In this document: positions 1 through 10,770 of the stretch, one piece after another
Layout: each line of letters starts with the position of its first letter
Numbering within the stretch: position 1 is the first letter of the stretch
NCBI GenBank assembly: GCA_034769895.1
Contig: CM068373.1
Span: 435,345,080-435,409,079 of the forward strand
Direction: 5' to 3'
Length of the DNA stretch: 64,000 bases
Source: Magicicada septendecula
Taxonomy: Eukaryota; Arthropoda; Insecta; Hemiptera; Cicadidae
Program-made: the position numbers and the translations under genes
Notes under the pieces: generated by a model
Told to the model about the DNA's origin: nothing
The model's input: the letters and a program-made list of their open reading frames with translations, nothing else
Database searches by the model: none

Positions 1-1485
1 TATTCTTGGATATCCTATCACAGTGCGCACCGACCATAAGTCTATTTCCTTCTTAAAGAACTGCAAGCTCAGCCATGGTCGATTAACCAGATGGATTCTT
101 GCTCTCCAAGAATATCACATCAACTGGGAGTATATCCCTGGCAGTAAAAACACAGCAGCTGATGTGCTATCCCGAATTAACACCGAACAGCAAACCTTCG
201 ATGGAGAGAAGGAGACCATAGTAAAAGTATTTAATATTATGAAAAGCAGATCCGACCTAGAAGTGATACTGAATAGAGTAAAACAACACCAGAAGGAGGA
301 TAAGAAATTGAATCAAATCCGAGAGCGGCTGAACCAACAAGAAGAAAGAGCCACACATTTCTATTGTTTGTATGAAGATATTTTATTTATTAAAACCAAA
401 CCCAACCAAAATACATGGAAACTAATAATACCTAAAGGAACTGAAGCTGAGATTATAATGGAATACCACCTCAGATACGGACACATGGGAGCACTGAAGG
501 TGACAAAAGCATTAGAAGAGCATACCTACCCGAAGGACATTAACCGGAGGGTAAGGAAGACCATAAGAAGCTGTCACATATGCCAACTTGTTAAGTGCAA
601 CAACGACAAGAAAGAAGGGGTAATGCAACCAATAACTTCTGCCAATAAACTGGAACGAGTCTTCTTAGACATATGTGGATCCATGCCGCGCAGTGGAGGA
701 AGAAAGCAGTACAGGTTCATAATTATTATCATGGACCATTACACCAAATTTGTAAAATTATACCCTATCAACCGTGCTACTACAAACAAGGTACTGAACA
801 TTATCAACGCAGAGGTACATTACAGAGGTGTGGAGTCCCACGAATATTATCACTGACCATGGTACCCAATTCCGAGGAAGACGATGGAAAGACACATTGA
901 TGGATCTGGGCATCCGAACATACAAAACTTCGATTTACCACCCGAACAGCAACCCAGCTGAAAGAGTGCTCCGTGAAGTTGGGAGGATTCTTCGAACATA
1001 CTGCCACGATCAGCAACGTCAGTGGAGTGAATACCTCGAAGCCACAGAAAGTTTCATAAATCTCGCTTATCACGAATCCATTAAGGATACCCCTTACACC
1101 ATCATGTACGGAAAACCACCACCTCGAGCTATAGAAGAACTTGTCAATTTCCCCGCCAATGTGGAATACCAATTCGATAACGCTAGATTTTACAGCAAGA
1201 TAGCGGAACAAATAGAAAAGAAAAAGGAAAAATATCACAGAATTCAACTGAAAGCAATCCGGCATCATGAAGGAGAAAATGTGCTAATACGGAACCGAGA
1301 GTTACCAAGTTCCAGAGAGGGAATCACAAAGAAATTGCTATTGTTGTACAATGGACCCTATCTCATTGTAAAAGACAAACCAAAACAATACCTATGTCGT
1401 AAGTGAGATAACAACCAAGAAAATCAAAGGGACTTACAACCAGTCTTCTTTGAAAAAATATTATGAGACAGTGTCAGAAAGTTAA
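1..1485 (+). pseudogene. pol: GypA-1 pol fragment: RNase H end and integrase
   Basis: This is the end of a Gypsy polyprotein. RNase H (RTDHKSISF, then a stretch ending ADVLSRI) would degrade the RNA strand of the RNA/DNA hybrid. Integrase would join the cDNA to the host chromosome: a zinc-binding HHCC domain (HLRYGHMG ... CHICQLVK), then the catalytic core with LDICGSMP, ITDHGTQF and NPAERVLRE supplying the D, D and E residues. One extra base near 806, compared with GypA-2, shifts the frame between the first and second catalytic aspartates, so the copy is broken. A second shift near 1390, also present in GypA-2, moves the true C-terminus (ending near 1485) into another frame. The first part lies outside the window. 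Confidence 0.9.
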
Positions 1486-2099
1486 AAAGAATTTGGAGAG
1501 TAACCATTATCTAAATTCAAAAAATTAAAGTAAGCACAACTTACAATAAGTATTTGATTGAAATTATTATATGAATGAAAAGGAATTTAGAAGAAAGATT
1601 AGCTAAATTCAAAACAAGGTAAGTACAAACTTACAACCAAGTGTGAAATAAAATGTGTAAACCCATGTAATTTTGAAAAAAAAAATATATAATGAAATAT
1701 CATAAAAAATTGATATAAAATAATAAAATGTTACACAAATAATGATGATGCTACATAACATCATTAACTAACCCTCTCACAAAAGGGAATAATAAAGAAC
1801 TAACGTTTCACAAAAGAAAAGACAAGACAATCAAATAAAAAATGACAATGACATATTAACTGACCAATCAATGATGAAAAAATATAAGTGAGCCAGAAAC
1901 CAGCTACAACGTTAATTTTGAATATAAATGAGCAATAAAGTGATAACAAATAAAATCACTACCATATGAAGTAAGCTAATGAAACAATGCAAAATACCTA
2001 TTAAATATCGCCATAAGCTTAGGAAAAGGAATCCAAACAAGTCACTGAGAAGAAAAGGTCATGAGATGTATAAAAGAGAGAATAATTAATCCCAAAAGT
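1486..2099 (+). other. GypA-1 post-pol AT-rich region, left part
   Basis: No coding capacity is seen. The region is very A-rich on this strand and is nearly identical to 22725-23338. It contains TATAAAAG near 2070, which is repeated near 19938 and 23307. This could be a promoter TATA box if the LTR starts upstream of it, but I cannot place the GypA LTR start. The region ends at the AAGT target site of GypE. Confidence 0.6.
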
Positions 2100-3257
2100 T
2101 GTAGCGGGTCAAATTTTGGGTGTTTTTATTTTAACGGTTTGGGGCATTTATATTTTACTTATTTCATTTTCGGGCGGGCTTGTATAAAATAATGTAAAAA
2201 TGTATTATTGTGCAACGTATTTGTCCGTATAACAGAACAGTGAAACAAAGCAATAAGACGCAGGTTGTTGTTGAGTCATGCGGCTGAAGCATTTACCCCC
2301 TTCAAAATTCTCAGAAATCTGTACTTGTGTAACAGCACACAGACGCAACTGTATCACCACAAATTCGAGTGACGCATCCAGCCAAAACAGGATGTCCTGG
2401 GACGAACAAAATCCAGAAATGTGCTTTTTGAGCGGCAGGAAGTCGCATTAAACTCCGCCTACTGTTGGTGACATCAGCAGAGCAGACGCCAATATTGTAC
2501 TCTGGTACCACACATATACCAGCTATAATCCATGCATAAAATGGTTATGCCACCACAATTAAGCACAAACGGCGACTAAAACCTGATGGCTGTGACTGCT
2601 CATTTCCCGCGACTCAACGAAGCACATTGCCCAGTTCGTCTCTGACGGTATCGGCGCCGACACGCGAGCTAAATATGCTCGTATAATTTCATTAGTTTTC
2701 AATAATGAAAGTAAAGTAATTCTTTTCAAAAACAGTGACAGGATGGGAGGAGAGTTGTAGAACACTAACTTTTAAATTTGGAATTCAGTTTCGTCTTTTT
2801 CCGAGACATTTTCGATCTACCGCGGGCTGGCCACGAGGTCACCGAAGAACGCGTTATCGGTAGTGGTATAAAAATTATGTATTCAATCGGGTAATTGGGG
2901 TTTAAGAACGGAATGTGAGTGATGAATGTGCAATGCTGGGCTGACCTATGTTTGTGTGTGAATGAAGTTGTATAATTGTCAAGGATAAGGTAAGCGTAGA
3001 GTAAGTTAGGATGATCATGTAACAACCAATATCTATATATGTTATAACTAATTAATTTCAAAGTTGAAGTTTATAAACCGTTTGCTTAAATGATTTGACA
3101 AAATTAAAATTATCAATTCTCTTCTTAACAATGTGTAGAGTTAATTATTTCGTAACCTCGCACTGTTTCTGATCTCGCTTATAGAACTCTGGGGGGACCC
3201 TTAGCAAAATGGTAAGTATAAGTGAATTAAATGTATAAATAAGTAAGTTTTTATACA
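2100..3257 (+). repeat. GypE 5' LTR
   Basis: Starts TGTAGCGGG and ends ATACA. It would carry promoter, transcription start and polyadenylation signals. A TATAAAAA box lies at 2867-2874. Near its 3' end an ATG at 3209 is followed directly by a consensus splice donor (GTAAGT at 3212). It differs from the 3' LTR at about seven positions by eye, including loss of that ATG in the 3' copy. Confidence 0.95.
2867..2874 (+). promoter_or_regulatory. Candidate TATA box in GypE 5' LTR
   Basis: TATAAAAA lies within the 5' LTR, about 390 bp before its end, and is conserved in the 3' LTR near 12733. It is a plausible core promoter for the genomic RNA. The transcription start is inferred, not seen. Confidence 0.4.
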
Positions 3258-3259
3258 AA

Positions 3260-3278
3260 TGGCGGCCCGAACAATGAC
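3260..3278 (+). promoter_or_regulatory. GypE primer-binding site, lysine-tRNA-like
   Basis: TGGCGGCCCGAAC followed by AATGAC, two bases after the LTR. It resembles the TGGCGCCCGAACAGGGAC site that pairs with the 3' end of tRNA-Lys, but with one extra base and changes in the second half. LtrB has the same extra-base form, while LtrC has the exact form. Confidence 0.8.
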
Positions 3279-3484
3279 ATTATATAAAATAATTATATAA
3301 ATAAGCCAGAACTCAGAAACAGAGTGGGTAGCGAAAGAATACAAAATACGTAAAATAAGGTTATGTTGTAACTACACATGGTAAAAAATAGTACAATAAT
3401 TTTATGTATAATATGAGGGTGTAATATTTAGTACACGAAATTACCATAAATCTTTTGAAAGAAATATTTAAACAAAATTTTAAA

Positions 3485-5089
3485 ATGGCAAATAACGAGA
3501 ACGTCAGTCTAGCTGACAATACCAATGAAAGCCAGACAAGCGCAACTGAATCACAAATTATGAGTGGAGAAATTATTCACTCGACGCCAGTCCCGATTAA
3601 CAGGGCTGACGAAAATCAAATAGTAAAGATGATGCAAGCACTGTTTAGCGAACAGAAAAACGAGTTTAATGAAGTAAAAAATGAAATCAGAAAACAGAAT
3701 ATTATTTTTGATAGACGAATCAATGAAATAGACGTACGTTGTACAAATATGCAAGAACAAGTAGCAGAAATAGTTAATGAGAAATTCGATGCTAAAATAA
3801 ATGATTTAGATGACAAAATTAATACGATTAATGAAACAGTAATTAGCACAGTTCAAAACCAAATAGAGACACAGAGTAAAGAGATAGAAAATAAATGTTT
3901 AGCTACAGTAGATAAGCAGATAGAGATGAAAACCAAATTTGAAATAAATAAACAAATAGACATTAAAACAACTGTTTTACAAGATCAGTTAGAAAATTTT
4001 GAGTCAAATGTAATAAGTATAGCAGAGAATATAGAAACAGTAAGTAAAGCTATTTCAGAGCATGCAGATAATACCAACTGTAAAATAAGTACAATACAAA
4101 GTAAGCTTAGAGAAATAGATGAGTTCAGTTTACAAACTAGTAATAATATTTATGACAAATGTACTGTAATTGAGAACAATTTAATGAGTGTAAAAAATGA
4201 ATTACGGGGGGAAATTAACAAGAAATTTACCGGGGTTACGGAAAGGGTTATCATAACGAGAGATTTACACAATGAAATTGAGTTAGAAACATTTAGCTAT
4301 GAAAACCGGACAATACATCCAATGAGATTTATAAACCAAACCCGGGAATACAACCGTTTCAATAACAGTAATTGGGAGGTACAATTAACCAAAATAATTA
4401 AATGTTTTAGGGGTAGTTCAGTAGTGTGGGTGGAAGCACATCGATCAGAATGGGATTGTTATGAGACATTCGAAAGAGCATTTAAAGGGAAATATTGGAC
4501 CGAAGATGAACAAGAAATACTAAGAAGCCGCATAATGGGAACGGGCGATTTTTTAGGACACCCTAATAATAATAATTTAACAATATACGTGACCAAGTTA
4601 TATAACGAAGCGAAATATTTAGAGCCGCAGATACCATTTAAATCTTTTGTTAGACATGTAAGTAAACACTTACCGAAAGATGTACAAACCACTTTGATGA
4701 CAAAAGAAATTGACGATATGAACGAGTTGGAGAGAATACTAGATATACTACAGAGTATTAGAGATCGAGAAGGGGGTAGGCGAACACAACAGAATAATAA
4801 CCATCATCATGTTGAACATAATCAAAATAAGAATAATAATTATCGTGGGTATCATAATAATGTGCATAGAGATAATGTAAACAAACCAGGTGAGTGGAGT
4901 TGTTCCAGGTGCAAATGGGGGAATTTCGCCAGCAGACAACAGTGTTATAAATGTAATTTACCAAGAGAAGAGCAGAGGAGGAGAAACGAAAACAGGCCGT
5001 ACCGAGGAACAAATAACTATCACCAGGGACCGCCGCGGGATCACCAGATACCCACAACAAGCAACCATAGACAACAACCGGAAAACTAG
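3485..5089 (+). CDS. gag: GypE Gag with RanBP2-type zinc finger
   Basis: Structural protein expected to form the virus-like particle and package RNA, 534 residues. The start at 3485 (MANNEN) is chosen over the in-frame ATG at 3455 because LtrB and LtrC ORFs begin with similar MADNNEN/MAENNN. Residues 45-260 are acidic and coiled-coil-like. Roughly 265-440 is the capsid-like part (for example WEVQLTKIIKCF, FERAFKGKYW). The C-terminus is rich in N, H and R. In place of the usual CCHC knuckle there is a finger at residues 471-490 (4895-4954) with spacing W-x-C-x2-C-x3-N-x6-C-x2-C, the RanBP2-type consensus. The pol frame starts just downstream, shifted by -1 relative to gag. Confidence 0.9.
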   Translation: MANNENVSLADNTNESQTSATESQIMSGEIIHSTPVPINRADENQIVKMMQALFSEQKNEFNEVKNEIRKQNIIFDRRINEIDVRCTNMQEQVAEIVNEKFDAKINDLDDKINTINETVISTVQNQIETQSKEIENKCLATVDKQIEMKTKFEINKQIDIKTTVLQDQLENFESNVISIAENIETVSKAISEHADNTNCKISTIQSKLREIDEFSLQTSNNIYDKCTVIENNLMSVKNELRGEINKKFTGVTERVIITRDLHNEIELETFSYENRTIHPMRFINQTREYNRFNNSNWEVQLTKIIKCFRGSSVVWVEAHRSEWDCYETFERAFKGKYWTEDEQEILRSRIMGTGDFLGHPNNNNLTIYVTKLYNEAKYLEPQIPFKSFVRHVSKHLPKDVQTTLMTKEIDDMNELERILDILQSIRDREGGRRTQQNNNHHHVEHNQNKNNNYRGYHNNVHRDNVNKPGEWSCSRCKWGNFASRQQCYKCNLPREEQRRRNENRPYRGTNNYHQGPPRDHQIPTTSNHRQQPEN

Positions 5090-5097
5090 AGCAGACA

Positions 5098-6762
5098 GTG
5101 GTAGCACGGACCAGACCACTGTACGGGGAAGCAAGTGAGGTCCAACCATTAGAAGATGTCACGAGTAATGTAATTAGAACAGACATAGTTGCAGATCTGC
5201 TGGAGGAAGAAAACAAGGCAATCGAGGTGAGAGCGGGACTAACAGAAATACAGGTAAATGTAGCTAATAAATATTATAGAACACTTGTAGATACAGGTAG
5301 TGAGATTTCTGTTATTGCTGAAAACATTTTAGGAGAATTAAAAGAAAGTATAAAGAATATTCCAATTTTACCAGTAGCTGGGGTTACAGTAGTAGGAGTT
5401 ACAGGCATACGCAGTAAGAGAATAACAAAACAGATACACTTAAGTTTTTTGATAAATGACATAGAATTTGAGAACACATTTTTGGTAGTTAAAGGGTTAA
5501 GTTTAGACATTATATTGGGTAATGATTTCCTGCAAAGAAATAAAGCTATTGTAAACTTTAAGGAGAAAATAGTAGAATTAGACAGGGGTGATCGGTCGGT
5601 AAAGGTTAATCTTGAACAAATAATAGATAAAGTTAGAACAACGGGGGTAAAAATATTACAAAAGAGAGTAGGTGAAAGTGGTGCAGATACTAGAGTAAAT
5701 TTATGTAGAGAGAGTGAATATATTGATGATTGTGAGAATGAAATGAGTAATATTAATAATGCAGTATGGGAGATAAGGGCGGATGAATTTTGTAGTGGAG
5801 GTGAGGTGGTAAGGAGTGATCAGCGTGCGGCGCTGTGGCAAGTAATCGAGGAGTTTAAGGGAGTGTTTGCCGATATTCCAGGAAGGGCAAAGGATTATGT
5901 ATGTACATTGCAGATACGGGAACACACACCTTTCATGCAGCGAAGTTATCCCGTGCCTTATTCCAAGAGACGAGCGGTGCAAGAGGAGCTGGACAGGATG
6001 CTGGAAGGAGGGATAATAGAAAGGTCAGTATCACACTATTCTAACCCATTAGTTGTAGTAATTAAAAAAGATGGCAGAGTTAGGTTATGTTTAGATGCCA
6101 GGAGAATCAACCAGATAATAATACCAGACCGTGAATCACCAGAGTCAATCAATGAAATATTTCAGAAATTCAGCGGGGTGAGATATATGACGTCATTGGA
6201 TCTAACAGCAGGATATTGGCAGGTACCATTGGCGGAGGTGAGTAGGAAATATACCGCTTTCCTATTTAACGGTAAGAACTATCAATTTCAAAGATTGCCG
6301 TTTGGATTAAATACCAGTGTAGCCAGTTTCATAAAGTGCTTAGACCAAATTTTAAAACCCAAAGATTTAGATTTTTTAACGGTATATGTAGATGATATTT
6401 TAATTGCGTCAAGAACTTTTGAGGACCATTTAGATCATTTAGGATATGTGCTAGCCAAATTAAAGGAAGGCGGACTTACTGTAAATTGGGACAAATCAAA
6501 ATTTCTACAAACACAAATAAATTTTTTAGGATTTATAATCACACCAGAAGGAATCTCCGCAAATCCGGATAAAGTGGACTCCATCATGCGCTTCCCTGAG
6601 CCAAAGAACATCAAGCAGCTACAGAGTTTTCTGGGATTGTGTAATTTTTATCGAAAATTTCAGAAGAACTACGCCCATGTGACAGCAAGATTGAGTGCGG
6701 TACTACAGAAAAATAAATGGAGATGGGGATTAGTGGAACAAGAAGCGTTCAACGAAATTTAG
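5098..6762 (+). CDS. pol: GypE Pol, first part: aspartic protease and reverse transcriptase
   Basis: The protease matures the polyprotein and the RT copies element RNA to cDNA. The protease motif LVDTGSEISVI carries the catalytic DTG near residues 65-67. The RT spans about residues 250-554, with SLDLTAGYWQVP (first catalytic Asp), LPFGLNTS and YVDDILIA (YVDD near residue 430). The open frame extends upstream of 5098 to a TAG near 5065-5067 and overlaps the end of gag, so it is probably expressed by a -1 shift; position 5098 itself is GTG, not a proven start. It ends at a TAG at 6760-6762, exactly where the RNase H connection should follow. The next part is one frame over, so Pol is split here, by a mutation or less likely a recoding site. 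Confidence 0.9.
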   Translation: MVARTRPLYGEASEVQPLEDVTSNVIRTDIVADLLEEENKAIEVRAGLTEIQVNVANKYYRTLVDTGSEISVIAENILGELKESIKNIPILPVAGVTVVGVTGIRSKRITKQIHLSFLINDIEFENTFLVVKGLSLDIILGNDFLQRNKAIVNFKEKIVELDRGDRSVKVNLEQIIDKVRTTGVKILQKRVGESGADTRVNLCRESEYIDDCENEMSNINNAVWEIRADEFCSGGEVVRSDQRAALWQVIEEFKGVFADIPGRAKDYVCTLQIREHTPFMQRSYPVPYSKRRAVQEELDRMLEGGIIERSVSHYSNPLVVVIKKDGRVRLCLDARRINQIIIPDRESPESINEIFQKFSGVRYMTSLDLTAGYWQVPLAEVSRKYTAFLFNGKNYQFQRLPFGLNTSVASFIKCLDQILKPKDLDFLTVYVDDILIASRTFEDHLDHLGYVLAKLKEGGLTVNWDKSKFLQTQINFLGFIITPEGISANPDKVDSIMRFPEPKNIKQLQSFLGLCNFYRKFQKNYAHVTARLSAVLQKNKWRWGLVEQEAFNEI

Positions 6763-6766
6763 CAAA

Positions 6767-8461
6767 ATGATAATGATGAACCACCCTGATTTTAATAAAA
6801 TATTTTTCTTACAGACAGATGCTAGTAACGTGGCCGTAGGTGCGGAACTCTACCAAGAAGACGAAGAGAGGGAACACCTAACCATCGCATTTGCGAGCAG
6901 ATCCTTGTTAATGGCCGAGAAGAACTATACCACTACCGAAAAGGAACTATTAAGTATTGTGTTCGCCGTCAGCAAATTTCGCACATACATCTTGGGAAAT
7001 AGGACGGTGATCCGCACCGATCACAAGGCACTATCCTTCTTAAATACATGTAAACTCGCTCACAGCCGTTTAACCAGGTGGGTACTTGTTTTACAGGAAT
7101 ATAATTTTGAATGGGAGTACATCAAGGGAACAGACAACAAGATACCTGACACTCTTTCACGGGTAGACATGTTAGACAATAAGACAGGTAGGGATTTAAA
7201 GGAAATTGAAATTTTTCAGGTTAGCAGGGAAGACAGAATTTTTGGTGAAGAGTTGAAGGACATCAGAACCATGCAACGAGCAGATGGTAAGTCAGGTAAG
7301 ATTATGGATAGTTTAGAAACCGAATTAGTAGAGTCAGAATATAATCAGCATTTTCAGATTTATCAGGGGTTATTATTTAAGAAAGTAGTAGGGGGTGAGC
7401 GTGATTGGAAACTAGTTATGCCAGAGGGGTTAGTTGATAAGGTTATTTGGGATTGTCATCTAAGATATGGTCATTTCGGGGCGAAGAAGTGTGTTAATGT
7501 TTTGAAAGAGTCATGTGTTTTTAAAAATATGGAAAGAAGGGTTAGAAAATTGTTAAGGGGTTGTGATTTATGTCAGAAATCGAAAGTAGTAAATTATAGA
7601 GTAGAAGGAGAGATGAATTTTATAAAAGTGAATAGACCTTTTGATTTAGTTGCGGTAGATTTGTTTGGGCCATTGCCAAAGGGTAGAGGCGGAGTGATGT
7701 ATATTTTTGTGATGCTTGATACTTTTTCTAAATATGTGAGATTGTATAGCGTTAAAAGAGCTACCAGTCAGGTATTGAGTGAGAAGGTGACAAAGGACTA
7801 CATGATTCACGTGGGTAAGCCGAAAGTGATTCTATCAGACCATGGTCCGCAGTTCATCAGTGGGAAATGGCGTCAGACTCTAGGATGGGAAGGAATCATC
7901 ACGAAACATACGGCTGTGTACCATCCCCAGTCCAACCAGGCTGAGCGTGTAATGAGAGAGATAGGCAGGATCTTTAGAGCCTATTGTCACGCTAAACACA
8001 GCGAATGGCCGTTGTACGTCCGAAGAGTAGAGACTTGGCTGAACAGTACCACCCACGAGTCCACCGGCTATACACCTCACGAGTTGATCAAAGGAACCCG
8101 CCCCCCGAGAATTTTGGAACAGTTGTTTGATTACCCACCTGAGAGTGAGAAAGCGGATGTGAGTATAAAAATCAGGTTGGCAAATGAGAGTTTATTAAGT
8201 AAAGGAGAACAAAGAAAACGTAGGCACGACGCAAAAGGTAAGTGGATGAAGTACGAAGTAGGACAATTGGTATTGGTGAGGAGACATGATTTGTCGAGCG
8301 CTCAGGACAAGGAGATTAAGAAATTTTTCTTACTCTATGAAGGACCGTATGAGGTAATAGAAGTTAAGATGAAGAATTCGTATGTATTACAGAACAGAGA
8401 GACAAGGGAGATAGTAGGGACACACAATGCTACAAATTTGAAATTGTATTGGTCATCATAG
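6767..8461 (+). CDS. pol: GypE Pol, second part: RNase H and integrase
   Basis: Continuation of Pol, 564 residues in the +1 frame relative to the upstream part. The RNase H has LQTDAS near residue 17, EKELLSIVF near 65 and RTDHKALSFL near 86. The integrase has a zinc-binding domain (HLRYGHFG ... CDLCQKSK, cysteines near 266 and 269) and a catalytic core with D near 301, D near 358 (LSDHGPQF) and E near 393 (NQAERVMRE), a normal DD35E-type layout. The C-terminus ends with a Gypsy-like NATNLKLYW motif and no chromodomain. The ATG at 6767 is just the first Met after the frame break, not a likely natural start. Confidence 0.9.
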   Translation: MIMMNHPDFNKIFFLQTDASNVAVGAELYQEDEEREHLTIAFASRSLLMAEKNYTTTEKELLSIVFAVSKFRTYILGNRTVIRTDHKALSFLNTCKLAHSRLTRWVLVLQEYNFEWEYIKGTDNKIPDTLSRVDMLDNKTGRDLKEIEIFQVSREDRIFGEELKDIRTMQRADGKSGKIMDSLETELVESEYNQHFQIYQGLLFKKVVGGERDWKLVMPEGLVDKVIWDCHLRYGHFGAKKCVNVLKESCVFKNMERRVRKLLRGCDLCQKSKVVNYRVEGEMNFIKVNRPFDLVAVDLFGPLPKGRGGVMYIFVMLDTFSKYVRLYSVKRATSQVLSEKVTKDYMIHVGKPKVILSDHGPQFISGKWRQTLGWEGIITKHTAVYHPQSNQAERVMREIGRIFRAYCHAKHSEWPLYVRRVETWLNSTTHESTGYTPHELIKGTRPPRILEQLFDYPPESEKADVSIKIRLANESLLSKGEQRKRRHDAKGKWMKYEVGQLVLVRRHDLSSAQDKEIKKFFLLYEGPYEVIEVKMKNSYVLQNRETREIVGTHNATNLKLYWSS

Positions 8462-10429
8462 GAATTTTACCAGGATTGTTATTAATTATTATTGTATGAA
8501 TGAAATTTAATCTGGTTTTATATGTTTACAGAAGGGAGTCTCCCCCATTTTCGGGCGGTCACGATCTTACCAGTCCTGGCCGTGGTATTCGGAACTTGGA
8601 GGCGGGCCATGGTTGGAGGATCTTCCTTCGGGCGGTGAACGCAACGATGGTCCGGCTCCACCAAAATTGGTTAAAATTAGAAAACTCACAACACTTTGAA
8701 CGGGGAGGGGGACCCATAGTTTCGTGGAAAGGTAGTATATATATATATTTTTTTTTCTTTCCTCTTTTCACGAAATATTTTAGTTTTATTTTAGAAATTG
8801 TAAAATGAAACAACCAAAAATATGGAATTTGAATACTTAAATTTTCAAATAATTGTTTTCGCTCAGAAAACAACACAAATGTATTTTATTTTGATGTAAC
8901 TGTATAAGATGATTCATTGTGGTACTTATTATTTTGTCAGAAAGAAAATGTTAGTGAAAAGTGAAAGATTGGACTTGCAGAAGTGTCTATGTGAAAACTT
9001 TTAAAAAGTAAATAAAAGAACTTGTTATTATACAAGATTAAAGGGTAATTTGAGGGGGTTGATTGGTGCTCAATGAAGTGATGAAAAAATGGAGTGTTGA
9101 ACTGCATTTGTAGAAAGTTTAATTTTCAATTGTTAAGTAATTAGTTAGTTATTAAGTGGCTATTGAGGGGGTGGCCTGTGCTCTCTTAGATAGCGAAATG
9201 GGTTGGGGGTAACCGAGAGTGTTACCTCCATCGGAGGCCAAAATGGCGATAAATGTGCGGCACACCTTATCCGTGTAAATTAAAAGTTTACACACCATAC
9301 TAAATAACGTGTCGCACATAAGAGTATTGATGAAACAGGCAGTGAAATAAAAGTTTAGATTTCCTAGACTTTTCGGGCGGTTACTGTCTTACCAGCACTA
9401 ACCGTGGTTTTGGCTAGCGGCCAGCTATGGTCATATCAAGTCCCTTGACCATAGCTGACTTGAAATTGGTATATATTTGAAATTCAATGGGGGGACATTA
9501 GAGGAAATTTCCCGGAAACTATGGAACAGCGGCTGCCACTCTGCCCGCTTAGGGGTGGCAAGACTGGTGGCAGATCCGTTTAAGGGTGTATGATTATATG
9601 ACAAGAACATGATGATGTTCCCTACTTTAAAACTTAATAGCGGAAGCAGAGACACGGAGAGGTAAAACCCTGCTCCAAAATATACAGTCTCTGTGGAAGC
9701 GAATGGGCGCCACAGTCCAACATAATCTGGAATAGTGTGTGTGGCTGGGAGGTGACGCAAAGGAGTCACGAATGTAAAGTTTAATAACATAACATTTTTT
9801 TATTCAATGTTGGATTCAATAAAACTGCTTATGCTCTGTTCAATTAACTAGCTGATCAGATATGTAATATAAGGTGTTCATTACATGCTATGATTTTAAA
9901 TGTATTATTTTATTGTTGTATGTTAGGTATAGGCATTGATAAGAATATGTGTTTTCATGATACGTGTATGCTTTAAATTAAGCCAATAATTAAACGCCTG
10001 GCAGGCAATCAACATAATAGAAGTAAGTATTGATAATGTATTCCATGTAATTTGTTCAATTATGAGATGTGTTTTCATTATGTTAGGATATCAGTTGATC
10101 AGCAATAACACGTCACCGGTATATTAGTTATAAATGTTTTAAGTAATTGATGCTCAATGTAATGTTTGAGGTATTACAGACGTTTTAATGTAATGATAAA
10201 AAATAATTTGATAATGAGAAATGAAGTAACGAGTGGTGAAAGCAAATAAAAGAGAGTTTTTGGGTGATAAATATTTTAGGTGACATATAGACCTGTCAAA
10301 GTTAAAGTTGAATTAATAGAGATGATATAAGGTAATGTTGTTTTGGTTTATACATGTTATAGTATTTTTTGAGAAGTATTGATGTTGACACAGTAATAGT
10401 GAATATATGTAGAGATGAGTAATGTGAAT

Positions 10430-10770
10430 GAGATTTAAACATATTTGTTGATGATATTTTGTAGTAAGGGTGAGGTGGTAAGGTGTGAGCAACGTATGGC
10501 GTTGTGGCGAGAATAGAGTAGTTCGCGTGAGTGTTTGCCGATATTTTGGAGGGGCATTGGCTCGTATGGTTATAGCCAGGTAGGGAACACACATCCTAGT
10601 ACAAAGATGAGCGGTGCCAGAGGTAAATTGAATTTAGAGTGCTTTGATAGATATTTTTATAGAGATGGGTGTCATGTAGTAAAAGTTAATAGTAGAGTCA
10701 GAGGGAGAAAGATTATATAGGTATTCAGCTCAAGTAGTACAGTCAATGAGAATAAATAGTTCAAATCACC
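10430..10770 (+). pseudogene. Decayed pol fragment inside GypE 3' region
   Basis: Patchy but collinear resemblance to GypE pol at about 5785-6165. Both have GGTGAGGTGGTAAGG followed by a GCG..GTGGC stretch, then GTGTTTGCCGATATT, then GAGCGGTGC.AGAGG, then an AGTCAATGA-type end. It has no open frame. The same fossil block occurs on the minus strand of LtrB (about 36640-36850), and less clearly in LtrC (about 60130-60330), so it predates their split. Confidence 0.7.

Noticed and set aside
2311-3061. Three minus-strand ORFs in the GypE LTR, repeated at 12177-12927
   Set aside because: Duplicated with the LTR; no recognisable protein and no start or termination context.
5060-5100. Slippery heptamer for gag-pol -1 frameshifting (GGAAAAC near the gag end)
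   Set aside because: Only partly fits the X XXY YYZ rule and no convincing downstream pseudoknot was seen; kept only as the observation that pol is in the -1 frame.
9431-9790. Possible env or accessory gene in the GypE 3' region
   Set aside because: The longest frames are antisense or short, with no signal peptide, glycosylation cluster or membrane anchor pattern.
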